A stretch of DNA of 64,000 nucleotides from Heloderma charlesbogerti (Eukaryota > Chordata > Lepidosauria > Squamata > Helodermatidae), in assembly GCA_026122225.1 (NCBI GenBank), contig JANEZZ010001623.1, positions 248,001 to 312,000 on the forward strand. Direction: 5' to 3'. Positions 1 through 10,560 of the stretch are shown piece by piece. The notes under the pieces are model-generated. The model saw only the letters and a program-made list of their open reading frames with translations. It was not told the DNA's origin and ran no database searches. Numbering within the stretch: position 1 is the stretch's first letter; each line of letters begins with the position of its first letter. The translations under genes and the position numbers were made by a program.

Positions 1-689
1 GATTGCTTTGCTGCTGCAGGCACTGCGGTCCTCAGAGGAGTCCAGAGGCTGGAAGGTGGCCCCAGGACCACCCGAAGTTGCCCACCCCTGGGCTAAGGTC
101 AGCCTTCAATGTGTGCTGAAAGAAGTGCGCACACATTGCTTGTCTAAGCAGTCCAGTGTGGGTTGCACGGGGCCAGTCTGTGCAACCTGCACAATCATTT
201 GGTCAAGCTTTTCTTGGGCTGTTTCACGTCAGCTTGCATATACAAGAAGTGCGTATTTGAATGCTCGCCCAGGAACAGAATTTCCTACACATGGAGAATT
301 AGCATGGCATGGAGAATAGTTCACCTTAGCCATCTTCGTGACATGCTACTTTCTCATGTGCCAATAATTTTTCTTTAAGCGTGGCACATTCAAACATGAG
401 AGACCCCAAGCTTGTAGTGGTATAGACCAGGAGTAGCTTCAAGACTAGATTTGGCTGATTCTGTCTAAACCTATCACACACACACACACATAAGACAAGA
501 TGCTAGGGCTGATAGCAAATGCTATGGTAAAGGTATGCAGAGACATTCTCTTATTATCTCACATATTTGATACCTTTGTAATCAATGTTTAAATTCTGCT
601 ACCAGCAAATAGTGAACCACAAATGTTTCAGCAACATTAAAAGGCCCTGGTGTGGAAGATGCCATTCACGTTGATGGCACTATATCCAC
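1..689. other. Unassigned single-copy-like DNA
   Basis: I recognise no gene or repeat family here apart from a short CA run near 476-490. Open frames on the + strand (up to 103 codons) lack recognisable motifs, codon bias or splice context and look like chance. Confidence 0.5.
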
Positions 690-830
690 TTCCCCCAACC
701 TGATGCCCTCCAGATATGTTGGACTGCAGTACCCATCATTCCCAGCCAGCTTTCTCTGTGGGGATGTGTGACTGGGGGTGATGGGAATTGGAGTCCCACA
801 CATCTGGAGGGTGCCAGGCTAAGGAAGGCT
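690..830. mobile_element. Fold-back hAT-like MITE (CCTCCAGATGT family), copy A
   Basis: The left arm, from the run tcccccaacctgatgccctc, is mirrored by the right arm ending in ggtgccaggctaaggaagg. Both arms contain the family signature ctccagat(a/g)t / acatctggag and a 'ggactgcagtacccatcat' stretch that pairs with 'gatgggaattggagtcc'. At least five related copies lie in this window (16598, 20405, 24735, 25682, 28093). Such small fold-back elements are usually mobilised by hAT transposases. No clear target duplication remains at this copy. Confidence 0.65.
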
Positions 831-831
831 A

Positions 832-858
832 GACAACGACAACAACAACAACAACAAT
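832..858. repeat. (CAA)n microsatellite
   Basis: An interrupted AAC/CAA trinucleotide run directly abuts the right end of the fold-back element at 690-830. Confidence 0.85.
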
Positions 859-901
859 AGCCCACAATCCAGAAAATTAATGTTCCTGCTTTGAGAATAG
901 G

Positions 902-1096
902 AACATAGAAATCTGCCTTATACTGAGTTGGATCCTTGGTCCATCTAGCCCAGTATTGTTGACACTGACTGGCAGCAGTGGCTCTCCAGGGAATTGGGCA
1001 GGATTTTTCCTGCCCTACCTGGAGATGCCAGGGATCGCACCTGGGACCTTCTGCATGCAGAGCATGTGGTCTACCAGTGAGCTATGGCCACTCCCC
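902..1096 (-). mobile_element. tRNA-derived SINE, minus strand
   Basis: Read on the minus strand, the sequence starts with a tRNA-like head (gtggccatagctcac-type A box, then a B box near position 1035-1045) and continues into a unique body ending in the 'gactcagtataaggcag'-type tail seen here as ctgccttatactgagtt at 914-930. The same head and tail recur on the + strand at 53449-53643. Pol III promoter boxes plus a non-tRNA body define a tRNA-type SINE. The copy is diverged and probably inactive. Confidence 0.8.
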
Positions 1097-2195
1097 AGCA
1101 ATAGGAAGCACACTGTAGTGGCTGGCTAGATCAAACTTTGTTATGATAGCAAAACAAATTCTATGGAAACCATTGTGTAGGCTGGCTCAGGAGAGCTGGG
1201 GAAAGCCTTGTGTTGCTGATGTTTTTGGCATTGTTTTGATCTGGATTGAGATCCTCGAAGTCTGTTGGGGGAATCCAGGAGAGAGCATTCCTCTTTTTCC
1301 ATATCCAAAGTGAAGCCCTGCCAAGCTGGCATAAATGCCCTCCTCTTTCCAGGGGCTTCTTTCCAAACACAGTGTGTGCCGCCTCCTAAGGATAGTCTTT
1401 GCCATGGCCAGGCTTGGTGGAAAACATGAAGTCTGCATGGATTAGTGCAGGAATTCATTTGGACTGATGACTTGGGTTTCCCTCTGTAAACAGCAGTAGT
1501 GTTTTCATCTTCTGGACTGGGCTACACATTTCAGATCCCTCCTCCTCTTCCTCCTCTTCTGTGATAGGCTTGCCTGAAGCTTAAGCTGTTCTGGAAGGCA
1601 CATTGCAAAGCCCTGTTTCTGCACATGGAAAATAGCATGAAATCAATGTGGCATATATTTTGATTTACCCAGTTCTGTTTTCAGATGGGTTTCTGGTTTT
1701 AAAAAAACCCTTTAGGGATAGGCTTTGCAAAAAATATTTTTATTTCTAGGTGAAAGGAAAAATAAAGTTTCCACTTTCGTCATTAGCCGCCTATAGGCAT
1801 AACATTTAAAAAAATAGCTTTCCTTTTCACTGATTTTCTTAAAACATTGCACACACTCAAAGCTCATTCATAACACTGTACAGTTAAAACAAACTAGGTC
1901 TAGGTATTTTAGCATGTGCCTGTAGAAAAAGATTATTCAGAGATACAAAAGAAGTGATCAGCTTCTGTTAGTAGAGGAGTATGTAGGCTTTCAAGTTAGA
2001 CATCTTCATCAGGCAGGAGTGCAAACTTAAAAATAATTAACGTGGAACCAAACAGGGAAAAACAACATTAAGACTTCTATATGTTTCCTAAGTGCCAAGG
2101 TAGGCCAGTATTGTAGATTACATGTTACTAATGGGGGCGGGGAGCTGAGGCTGAGAAACAATAACCCACTATCCTACATCAGCATACGATAGGAG
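1097..2195. other. No recognisable gene; possible old repeat fragment near 1975-2020
   Basis: Mostly unassigned. A stretch near 1988-2020 (ctttcaagttagacatcttcatcaggca) resembles the 'ctttc...ttcatcag' segment of the dispersed repeat at 6145-6245, but the match is short. A CTC-rich run lies at 1537-1560. The 105-codon minus frame at 1141-1458 overlaps two other minus-strand frames and shows no domain, so I treat it as chance. Confidence 0.4.
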
Positions 2196-2198
2196 TTA

Positions 2199-2288
2199 CA
2201 GTGGAGTCCTATGCATGTCTACTCAGAAGTAAGTTCTGTTGAGTTAAATGGAACTCACTCTGAGGTATGTATAGGATTGCTGTTAGCC
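2199..2288. mobile_element. Short MITE of the GCAATCCTATG family
   Basis: About 90 bp with inverted ends, agtcctatgcatg at the left and gtatgtataggattgct at the right. The middle carries 'actcagaagtaag...gttaaatgg'. The same plan (ends (c)aatcctatgca / tgcataggatt, middle around 'ccattgaactcagtggg') occurs near 7138, 9437, 15610, 22824, 24626, 53086 and twice at 62592-62758. Confidence 0.65.
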
Positions 2289-2289
2289 T

Positions 2290-2773
2290 ATCATGGGGCT
2301 GTCTCACACCAACAAATGGCCTCCACATGAACCCCCCCAGACCATTTCTGGACAGCACAGACAGCACATAGGGAAGTTCATTGTGTGAGCTGGTGCTCAG
2401 TGGACATGCTCCTGCTGTAGGCTGTTTTGATCAGGGCTGGATTATGGAATAGGTTAACAAGGCTCTGACCAAGGGCCTGTGATTTTCATAGTACAATCCT
2501 AGTGCAGTCTACTATTTTTCCCCTAAAAATTTACCACTTCAAGGAGCCCTTCTCAGCAGCCTGGCCTAAGGCCCATGATTTTCATAATATGGCACTAGTT
2601 TTGACAGTGATGCCAGAGCTGAAGAAAAAAATTAAAATATGAATTATGGAAGTGCTTTGGTTTGCAGAACAAGAAAGAAAGTTTATTAAATGATCCACCA
2701 AGACTAAGTGAGACAGACACACACACAAATGTTTGAGAACCACTTTTCTAATTAATTCAAACAATAAAATGCT
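2290..2773. other. Unassigned; possible hAT-like remnant around 2420-2590
   Basis: The phrase 'aaggcccatgattttcata' near 2569-2587 and 'aagggcctgtgattttcata' at 2471-2490 form an internal direct repeat of about 19 bp, 98 bp apart. The left part 'cagggctggat' near 2434 resembles a hAT terminus, but no right end was found. Confidence 0.35.
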
Positions 2774-2792
2774 AGCTTCTTCCTCCATTCTT

Positions 2793-3263
2793 TTTTTTAT
2801 ATAGTAATTTTTATTTTTTTAAAAAGAAACACAACAACAACATAAACACACAATATACATACACTAAAATATCTCTTAAGATTGTAAGATATCTACCTTT
2901 GGCTCCCCTTACACAACAAATGCTTATTGTTATTCTCTACTTCTTATCTTAGCTGTATACCATACATTGAGTTCACAGACATTATCTCATTTCTCTCCTA
3001 ATTTTTAACAATAACAACAAAAAGAGAACCAACCATCTCAAAGTTCATTTCATTCATTTCATTTCATTTATTTCATTTCTATACCACCGAATAGCCGAAG
3101 CTCTCTGGGCGGTTCACAAAAATTAAAACCAAACAGCACACAATAAAACAATTTAAAATATATAGAACATTAAAACCACACTATTTTGAACAAAAGTTCA
3201 AAATCCACATACATAGATATCATTTTTCTCTATTTATTGTACAAATTCTATAAAAGGTTTCCA
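2793..3263 (-). mobile_element. LINE-type (L1-like) insertion, minus strand, with 19-bp target duplication
   Basis: A direct repeat of 19 bp, agcttcttcctccattctt, flanks this block at 2774-2792 and 3264-3282. The block begins with a T-rich run (poly(A) read on the minus strand). A long target duplication plus a poly(A) tail is the mark of target-primed reverse transcription, as used by L1-type LINEs. The body is AT-rich with no readable ORF, so only a short 3' piece was inserted. A second LINE-type tail at about 3048-3191 is nested inside. The family assignment is uncertain; the insertion itself is well supported by the repeat. Confidence 0.75.
3048..3191 (-). mobile_element. L2/CR1-like LINE 3' tail nested in the L1-like insertion
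   Basis: On the minus strand the phrase 'gagagcttcggctattcggt' then 'ggtatagaaatgaaataaat' matches the typical squamate LINE/SINE 3' tail, and the same phrase is on the + strand at 27434-27470. Approximate flanking duplication: caaagttca at 3040-3048 against caaaagttca at 3192-3201. It is therefore younger than the host insertion. Confidence 0.6.
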
Positions 3264-3282
3264 AGCTTCTTCCTCCATTCTT

Positions 3283-4570
3283 AAAATTTGTTTTAATTTT
3301 GGATTCAGTGCAATTGCATTTTTAAAAACCATTTTTATTTTTAATTTTACTTTTTTCATTATGTAGATGTTCATTATAATCTTCTTGGGCCAGGAACTAT
3401 TTTTTCAGCTATGTTACTATTGAAATCCCCATGTTTTACCTGTGTCCCAGCTCAGGAAGAAGTGTTTTGGAGGGAAGAGCCAGATGTGTTGCTGGCCCTT
3501 TGTTCAATACACAGTAAAGCCCCTGCTAAAGATTTACCCCCTGATTCCAGGATGCTAGATCCCACATAGGTCAGTGGTAAGCCAAGTGAAGATAGTTTGC
3601 AGGCCAGCTTTGGCTTTGTGGCGTGCCAGTGGCTAGCCATAGCCTGCAGCATCAGGTTGAACTGATTTATGACATCAAATAATCAAATGACATACACATA
3701 ATGTAATTTTCATCACATAATCCAGTCAAAATGAGTCTGTAGCAGTCACCTTCTCCCGTTCATGAATTCTGGGTATTGACTTGCATTGTGTACATCATGA
3801 AACAGCTTCTGACAAATGTTCCCAGCTGTTGATGTGTATGATGCGGCAGTGCCTGAGTCGGTATTCTGGACACTTTTGCTTCATGCTGGGTATTTAGTCT
3901 CCTTAGGAATGGGAGCAGCCGTCACAGTTCTGAACCACAGGAAGCAAACCAAGCCCTGATGATTTCCAAACACTCAACAGCTGGTTGCAGATGACATAAA
4001 AAAAAGAAAAGAAAAAAGGCGGAAGGAAGGAAAAAATATAATCCATAGCCTGTTGCTTTTTTGGGTTATTTCCTATGCTGCCCTCACACAGTAACATGTC
4101 AAATCGTAGTGGGTGGTACACAAAACCTGGAAATACTACAGGCCAATATTTTGCTTCTAGAAAAAATACCCAAACAGTTTGAGCTGTCACTGTCTGTGAC
4201 ATAGCAAGTTGGTAGCAGAGTTGTGGGAGGCATATAAGGGGAAACCTGATGACTCAAAATAGTGTTGAGTTATGAGAGTGGCTGTGGGACACCATATCTA
4301 AATCACCAATTCAAAAACGGCTTGCAAATTAACAGGAATCGAAACAGTCTAGTGACCAACCAGCATCAAGGAGAAAAGGTGATTGACATCATAGGCCTCC
4401 AATGGGTCTCCAGGATGCCATCACTGTCCTGTTTTGCTGTACCCTATCCCAGCCTTTTTAACAGAGGGGAAAGCACCATTTCAGCAGCTCCGATGACTAC
4501 AGGCTTGCCAGAATGTGTGACTGAACCAAAACCTATCACCTATCTTCCTTACACTATAAGAGAAATGAAA
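3283..4570. other. Unassigned stretch
   Basis: No gene, SINE or inverted-repeat element recognised. The minus frame at 3903-4202 includes a poly-Phe/Ser run encoded by an A-rich tract at 4000-4035, typical of low-complexity DNA rather than protein. Confidence 0.4.
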
Positions 4571-4574
4571 CAAT

Positions 4575-4895
4575 GCAAATAAATGAATCAAGTACCAATC
4601 CAATAAAACAGTTTAAAAACAGCTTAAAAGACCATAGAAACATAAAATCAACTTTAAGAGCAATAATCTGCAAAAGTTGACATATATTTAAAGTAGGCAG
4701 CTGTCAGACAGGCCTCCCTAGAGTGGCTATTACAGATCTCGGGCACCACAGTTAAAAAGGCCCTGTCTTGGGTACCTCCACCTGCTGCATTTCTGAAGGC
4801 TGGAAACTCAAAACAGAGTCTCAAGAGGAGGAACAAGGTCCTTGGGCAGTCTAGCAAGGAGGTAGACAATTCTTATATCATTGGATCAATGCAAA
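4575..4895 (-). mobile_element. Old L2-like LINE 3' region, minus strand
   Basis: The pattern 'gggcaccacagttaaaaagg-ccctgtcttgggtacctccacctg' matches the layout of the better-preserved L2-like copies at 11654-12180, where the reverse complement encodes the C-terminal end of the LINE ORF and is followed by an A-rich tail. No open frame survives. The assignment rests on similarity of word order only. Confidence 0.45.
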
Positions 4896-4929
4896 ACTGA
4901 AGGCACCCCTCCATGTGGATCCATAATAT

Positions 4930-6140
4930 ATGCTGCAACCCAAGGAAGCAAAACAAATAGGTGTGATCAATTTAAAAAGGAAGAAATGAGCCCATTTCTT
5001 TGAAAACAAATACGTTTCTAGTCCTAAAAGTTCCTGGTAGAAACCCAGAAGCCAGAGTGATCTGCAAGTGGGATTTTCTGAGGATGGCTGGAGGGTTCGT
5101 GTTTTGCATAGCTTTGTGGCCCTTCCTGTGAATTGCAGAAGTTAAAATAAATTTTGCACAATTTCAGCACCTGCAGCCACAGATCAGTTTATTTTGCTTA
5201 ATTTGCAGAGGTTGTAGAATGCAAGTTTTATTGATGCAGAATCTTGATTTTTAAGCACAGAGTAGCATACAAAGCCCCTGTCTGTGTCTCATAAATGAAG
5301 GTTTATATCCCCCTACCTAAATGGACTTGCATGGTTGCAAAGCATTTTCCAACCATGTTTTGTTTTTTTCATTTTTGGCATGAACAGGCAATCAGGGAAG
5401 GTAATTCCAAGTCTGGAAGATAGTTGACTACTGTTGGCTACAAATAGGTGACTGGAGAGCACATTACACTGGGAAATACCATCTCCGCCTGCATCCAGCT
5501 GTTAACAGATTCCTAGTGTGTACCGAATTCTACAGCCAAGTCTTTGCAGTACTGTGAATTACAGGGGATTGTTAGTTCAAATTTGCAGCTGGTTTGGAGT
5601 TCTTTCCCATCAGAACATGCAGTGAAATCCTTCCTTTTCCTTTTTCAACTGAGCAATCCTCCATATATCACTTCAGTAATGACATTCTTAAGAATGGGCA
5701 CGTTGTTAAGCATGCGTGCAACAGGTATATTTACACTTTTGACTTTTGATATCCAATTTCACACAAACTCCTCCACATACACACATTATGACTTCAAGAG
5801 GCTGGGATATGAGGAAAGAAAAAAAGAGCAATCATGCAATAACAACACTTTTAGCACACAAGCTAGAGCCACAGATAACAGTTTTTCAGAGTTGAAAATG
5901 CTTTGAGAGAGACATTGCTTTCTGTAGTGTACCCAACTTGTTTTGATGTGCTGTTACCTCTGGCTAAACAGAGGTTGCAGGTTTTTGAAACAGTACAAAA
6001 ACCTGAAGGAGTAGTTTAGCAGAGGCAGAAGCGAGATGAATATACACATCTCAAACCTTGATACTTCAATCACATCACTTTGAACCTTCTGAAAAACTTC
6101 CAAACTGCTTCTACTCTCCCCAAAAGCATCATTCACTCCA
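4930..6140. other. Unassigned stretch
   Basis: No recognised repeats or genes. The 120-codon + frame at 5544-5906 is the longest, but it has no motif, and its start lacks any context suggesting translation. Confidence 0.4.
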
Positions 6141-6144
6141 AATG

Positions 6145-6245
6145 TAACAGAGTCTTGTGGCATTTTAAAGAATATAAATTTATTATGACAATCTTTCATG
6201 GACTGGTGTCCACTTTATCAGATGCATGAAATGTTATCCTGAGTT
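6145..6245 (-). repeat. Dispersed repeat with 'ccacaagactc' signature, minus strand
   Basis: The block reads gagtcttgtggcattttaaa...tttcatggactggtgtccac...catcagatgcatgaa. The signature ccacaagac(t/c)c recurs on the + strand at 6990-7060, followed by 'tgctgcaacagaccaacata'. This is a widespread reptile interspersed repeat by pattern; I do not know its class with confidence. A TA run at 6251-6264 follows. Confidence 0.55.
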
Positions 6246-6265
6246 GGCAGCTATATATATATATA

Positions 6266-6597
6266 AAAGGTGTCCCCAACCAGTCGTGTCCGACTCTAGG
6301 GTGCGGTGCTCATCCCCGTTTCTAAGCCGAAGAGCCAGCGCTGTCCGAAGACGCTTCCGTGGTCATGTGGCCGGCATGACTGAACACTGAGGTGCACGGA
6401 ACGCTGTTACCTTTCCCGCCGAGGCGGTACCTATTTATCTACTTGCAATTTCTTGCTTTTGAACTGCTAGGTTGGCAGAAGCTGGGACTGAAGATGGGAG
6501 CTCACTCCGTCACGCAGCACTCGGGTCTCGAACTGCTGACCTGCCGACCTTCCAGTCTGCAGTTCAGCGTCTTAACCACTAAGCCACTGCGGCCCCT
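6266..6597 (-). mobile_element. Sauria-type SINE, minus strand
   Basis: On the minus strand the element starts with a tRNA-like head (A box in ggccgcagtggcttagtggt, B box in the ggt-cagcagttcgagacc stretch near 6520-6540), runs through a conserved body, and ends with gagtcggacacgactggt at the left edge (6281-6298). That tail is shared with Bov-B LINEs, whose machinery such SINEs are thought to borrow. A Bov-B tail is present at 49972-50100. Well preserved and full length in appearance. Confidence 0.85.
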
Positions 6598-6888
6598 AAA
6601 GGAAAGGTTCCTCCTGTGCAAGCACCGGGTCATTACTGACCCCTAGAGGGACGCCGCTTGCGCTAGCATTTTTGTGGCAGACTGTAGTGGGGTGGTTTGC
6701 CATTGCCTTCCCCAGTCGTGACTACCTTTCCCCCCAGCAAGCTGGGTACTCATTTTACCGACCTCGGAAGGATGGAAGGCTGAGTCAACCTGAGCCGGCT
6801 ACCTGGGACCCAGCTTCTGCTGTGATCGAACTCAGGTCGTGGGGAGAGCTTTGGTTGCTATACAGCCGCCTACCACTCTGCGCCACAC
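6598..6888 (-). mobile_element. Second Sauria-type SINE subfamily, minus strand, head-to-tail with the first
   Basis: Reads aaaggttcctcctgtgcaag...gtcattttaccgacctcgg-like body and ends in 'taccactctgcgccac', the reverse complement of a tRNA-like head. The B box lies near 6820-6835 (gatcgaactcagg). It follows the element at 6266-6597 immediately and in the same orientation, as expected if one SINE inserted into the tail or target of the other, or if the two form a composite unit. Confidence 0.8.
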
Positions 6889-6984
6889 ACATACCCATAA
6901 TTGGAGGGGTAAATTGTCACCAGTGAGGTTAGAGGAAAATGCTTGCAAAAGGTACAACCACATTAAAGCTTAAATGTATGTAAT

Positions 6985-7062
6985 ACATTTGTTACCCTTT
7001 AAGATTCCACAAGACCCTTTGCTGGTTTTGCTGCAACAGACCAACATAGCTCTCTCTCCAAA
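6985..7062 (+). repeat. Dispersed repeat with 'ccacaagac' signature, + strand
   Basis: ttaagattccacaagaccct followed by tgctgcaacagaccaacata; the same family as 6145-6245 in opposite orientation. The two copies bracket the SINE pair. Confidence 0.5.
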
Positions 7063-7137
7063 TATTTTCATGTGTAACTGGGACACCCATATTTTGAAGC
7101 GTTACATGCGACATCAACACGTGATTAAAAAACTAAG

Positions 7138-7232
7138 GTTGAAATCCTACGCACACATTATATATTTAGGAGTAAGCTCCAATGAATGCAGTGGGACTTG
7201 CATCTAAGTAAATATGCATAGGATTGGGTTGT
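7138..7232. mobile_element. Short MITE of the GCAATCCTATG family
   Basis: Left end gaaatcctacgcac, right end aatatgcataggattg, middle 'ctccaatgaatgcagtggga'. Diverged but with the correct word order for the family. Confidence 0.55.
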
Positions 7233-7234
7233 TG

Positions 7235-8680
7235 GGGGTGGAGGGCATGTCTTGCCCAGGTAGCCTGGAGGAGAAAAACAATCCCATTACCATAGTGGTG
7301 CTAAGAGGGCTCTTCTGGGCAAAGGGACAACAAACTCTTGGTGGGGAAAACAGGAAATTTCGTAGAGCTTTGGGACAGAGGGAGGAAGCATGTGTGTCTC
7401 TATGGTCAGCAGATAGCTCTTTCTGAAGTGAAGCCAGACTGAAGGGACAGAAGTGCAGAAGGAACTGATGGAATAGGGTTCTAGAGAACCAACTTTCCTT
7501 AGGCATTCACTGCTAGATGGGCTTGGCTTGCTGAGTGACCCTGAAAGCAAAATGGGTTTAAGAGAGCTTGTAAATGAAGGATAAGAATGGAGCTACCTTA
7601 ATAATAAACTTAAATAAAATTTAATAAAATGACCAATATTTATTACAAAGGGTAAAAGTATTTATAAAAAAATTATATACTAGGATGTATAAAATTATAC
7701 CAAAACAGATACTAGACAGTCCACAAATATGATGACGTTGCTGGTTTCTAATACAATAATAATAGGCTATACAGGTACAAATAAACCTGTCCCAGATGCA
7801 TTTCAACCAATGAGGTCTTCGTTAGTGGAAGAAATAATTTTACCATAACTATAGCCCAAAAAACTAAATACTGTAAGCTTAGTTAGTAGGACCTGCAAGA
7901 CAAAGGCAAGGACAAAAAGTACCCCCCCCACCCCCAGTCCATTAAATTAGGCACACGAATTTAAACTGATAAAAAAAATTATTAGTCTAGTTTTTATTGG
8001 TCTAACCCTTTCACACTACTCACCCTAAAATCAAAAGTGTGCAAAATAGCTTGCTTTAATCAACATTCTTTCCTCCTTCGAACCTAGAGAATTACTGTTC
8101 GTGTCACCTACTCATATTGAAAGTGCCCGGAATCATCATCTTCTTCTCCTTCTCCTTCTTCTAAACTCAGAGTAATTCTTTGCAATATACTGCAAACAAT
8201 ATTTTTGAGAATATTTATGAGAGAATGAAGGGTGTTGCAGGACAAGTTTCATATTGTCTTGCAATTACAGGGCAGCCCAGGGGATTTTGATAGGGTTTTA
8301 CAATTTACATTGGCATTGTCTTACCACCTCTGTACCTAAACAATATGCTTTTGTATACCAGAGCCTAAACTGATCTGGGCGTCAGTCTTTGATACTGTGT
8401 TCCAAGCCCAGGCTCAATCCTGGAACAAAAGGTGTGATATAGAGACCCATCTGTAGCCTGTCTTGATTATAAGAGAGGCTGCTAGCTCAGGTAAGCCCTT
8501 ATGTGAGGACCAAACTGGACACTGCACATAGCCATCTGTGTCTTTCCTCTGATATTTCTTAACCAAATGTTGCCTCTGAGGCTGGACATTTCAGTGCAAG
8601 AATGGCAGTGAGGAGGGGCTGCTTAACCCCTTACCCTTCTGCCATTCCCCCCCCCCCGCACAAACACACTGTTTTTTGTC
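7235..8680. other. Unassigned, partly AT-rich DNA
   Basis: Contains an AT-rich run at 7590-7870, a C run at 7921-7936, a CTT-rich run at 8139-8162 and a C run at 8647-8658. The minus ORFs at 7204-7550 overlap each other and the MITE, so they are chance frames. Nothing else recognised. Confidence 0.4.
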
Positions 8681-8689
8681 CTGTGAGCA

Positions 8690-8875
8690 GCTGAACATGA
8701 GGCTGAGCAAGGCACACAGGTCACCTAGTCAGTCTTCCACAATATGGTGAGATGTACTGTATGTCCTTTTAAATTATAATAATTCTTTCTAAATTTCCAT
8801 CTATACATATAAATTAGCACATGCAGATTTTATGCAAATCACTGTCCTTTTTTGGTCTCTTTTTTGGCAACTAAA
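8690..8875. mobile_element. Fragment of the TAGGGT(T/G)GCCA hAT-like family
   Basis: Shares a long run with 14327-14754 and 27024-27224: 'cacaggtcacctagtcagtc', 'tatggtgagatgt', 'acatataaattagcacatgc' and 'tgtccttttttggtctct'. The left terminus is missing here and the right end is cut by the SINE at 8876. Confidence 0.6.
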
Positions 8876-9105
8876 AGCCAATGTGGTGTAGTAGTTAGTG
8901 TGTTGGACTAGGACTCAGGAGATCCGGGTTCTAGTCCCCACTTGGGCCACAAAGCTCACTGGGTGACTTTGGGCCAGTCACTGCCTCTTACAGAGTTGTT
9001 GTAGTGATAAAATGGAGGGGAGGAGGATCATGTAAGCCAGCTTGGGGTCCTTGAAAGAGGAAAATGGGTGGGATATAAGAGTAATAATGAAATTTTTAAA
9101 ATTAA
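8876..9105 (+). mobile_element. tRNA-derived SINE, + strand (GGTGTAGTGGTTAG type)
   Basis: Head: A box in tggtgtagtagttagtgtgt and B box in gatccgggttctagtcccca (8921-8940), then 'ctcactgggtgactttgggc', ending in 'ggtgggatataagagtaata'. The same family is present in reverse at 21797-22045 and 28318-28583. The ATAAA-like tail resembles L2/CR1-type LINE ends, suggesting a different LINE partner from the Sauria-type SINEs. Confidence 0.85.
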
Positions 9106-9436
9106 AAATTCATTAGTGGCCACCCTATAGGCAAGTCCTGGTAGGGACAGTGTTCCACAACCAGGGTGGGGGAACTGCTGAAAACAATTTAGTGCTACCT
9201 AGGAGAAGCCCTGAAATGAGGGGAAACATTCATTTCTGGAAGGAGGCAGCTCTGCAGAGCTCCCTTATGTGAGCTCTGATGACTTGCCTTCTTCCAGAAA
9301 CGAATGTTTCTGCTTGTTTCGGGTTGCTTCAGAAGGACTAAATCGCCATTGTGCAAATGTTGCAGGCCACTTGTGTAACAGAGAGCATAAGAGAATCAGC
9401 AGAGCTGTAAACGCCCCCATTTGATTCTGCCCCATG
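9106..9436. other. Unassigned stretch
   Basis: Contains a possible inverted repeat: 'aaacattcatttctggaagg' at 9223-9242 pairs with 'cttccagaaacgaatgtttc' at 9291-9310. This suggests a small fold-back element, but ends and target duplication are unclear. Confidence 0.4.
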
Positions 9437-9507
9437 TTACCTCAAAAGTAAGCCCAATTGAGTTAAATATGTCTTACTCCCATGTAAGTAGGTTTAAGAT
9501 TGCAGCC
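9437..9507. mobile_element. Partial short MITE of the GCAATCCTATG family
   Basis: 'aagtaagcccaattgagtta' and 'ttactcccatgtaagtaggt' then 'aagattgcagcc' match the middle and right end of the family. The left end is lost. Confidence 0.5.
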
Positions 9508-10329
9508 TCTGTGTAGAAGAGAAGCTAGGTTAAGAAAGAGTGCTGCCTCTTTTGTCTTCGCTTGCAGTATGTTTTTAAACCTTCTCTTCTGAAAAAAAAC
9601 TACTAAAAGAGATGCAGATGGGATGCCTCCTGATACGACTATCTTAAACAGAAAGTCTGAAAGACTTACCCCTGTATGAACATCCTCATAGTTTAAGATC
9701 TTGGAGGCCCGGTCATATGTCCCACCAACAAGAGAAGGCGAGGCTGGAAGGAACATCAGGACCTCTACTGGCATCCTGCCCTTGGAATGTCCTCCCTACG
9801 GAGCTTAGAGTAGCTTCATCTTTGTTCTTGGTGGGCCATCAAAACATTTTTGTTTGCATGGCTTTTGGCTGATTTAAAATTTAATTACTTCTGCTCTGTG
9901 GATTTTTTTAAAGATAATTTTTCTAAATCTTAATTTTAGTGATATTGTTTTTAGTTGGTAAGTTGCAGGCCCATTTTGAGCCGAAAGGTGACTCAGAAAT
10001 AATGTTATGAATAAGTAAATAAATGTCATGATAAGGAAGAGAGTGCTGTGCCTCTGAGCTTGTGAAAAGTTTACATCCTTACTGTTAAATAATATGGCTG
10101 ATCCCCACACATCTCTGACATTGGGGCAGATTTGTAGCCTCCAGCCTTGGAGGCAGAGGTAAGCACCAGCACCTTTTTTCAGAAGATATTATCACCATGT
10201 AAAAAATTAAGGGGAATTTCCATGTCAGAAAATTATATGATAATCAGGTTATAGATACAGCCCTCAAATATACTGGATATTTTTATATACCCACTTGTTG
10301 CCTGCTTCTTAAAATTTCTTTTAGAAAGA
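9508..10329. other. Unassigned stretch
   Basis: No recognised repeat. The 103-codon minus frame at 9463-9774 has no known motif and partly overlaps the MITE. Confidence 0.35.
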
Positions 10330-10560
10330 AATTTGTAATGCAAACCCGAGTGATTAGTCTTGGCCAATGAGATCTTTTACTGACGTCAAAAACATTCCTG
10401 CAGTCTTCTGTGGCGTCTCCTTAAATTGCTCTTGCCATTAATCATGACCACACAGTAATTAGCTATTGGGCCATTTGCATCAGAAAGCGCCACACTCTTC
10501 CCTCTAGTGACTGATCCCATCTTTGCGCAGATAATTTGCGTTTGGGGGCTGCAATGAAAT
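10330..10560. promoter_or_regulatory. Candidate conserved regulatory element
   Basis: A low-repeat stretch with a dense set of transcription-factor-like words: a perfect CRE palindrome TGACGTCA (10381-10388), CCAAT (10364-10368), a TAATTA homeodomain core (10455-10460), an octamer-like ATTTGCAT (10473-10480), and TTTGCGC/GCGCAGATAATTTGCG near 10523-10540. Such clustering is typical of enhancers near developmental genes, but word matches alone are weak. No transcript evidence is possible from sequence. Inference only. Confidence 0.3.

Noticed and set aside
5544..5906. 120-codon open frame, + strand
   Set aside because: No recognisable domain; low-complexity AT-rich context.
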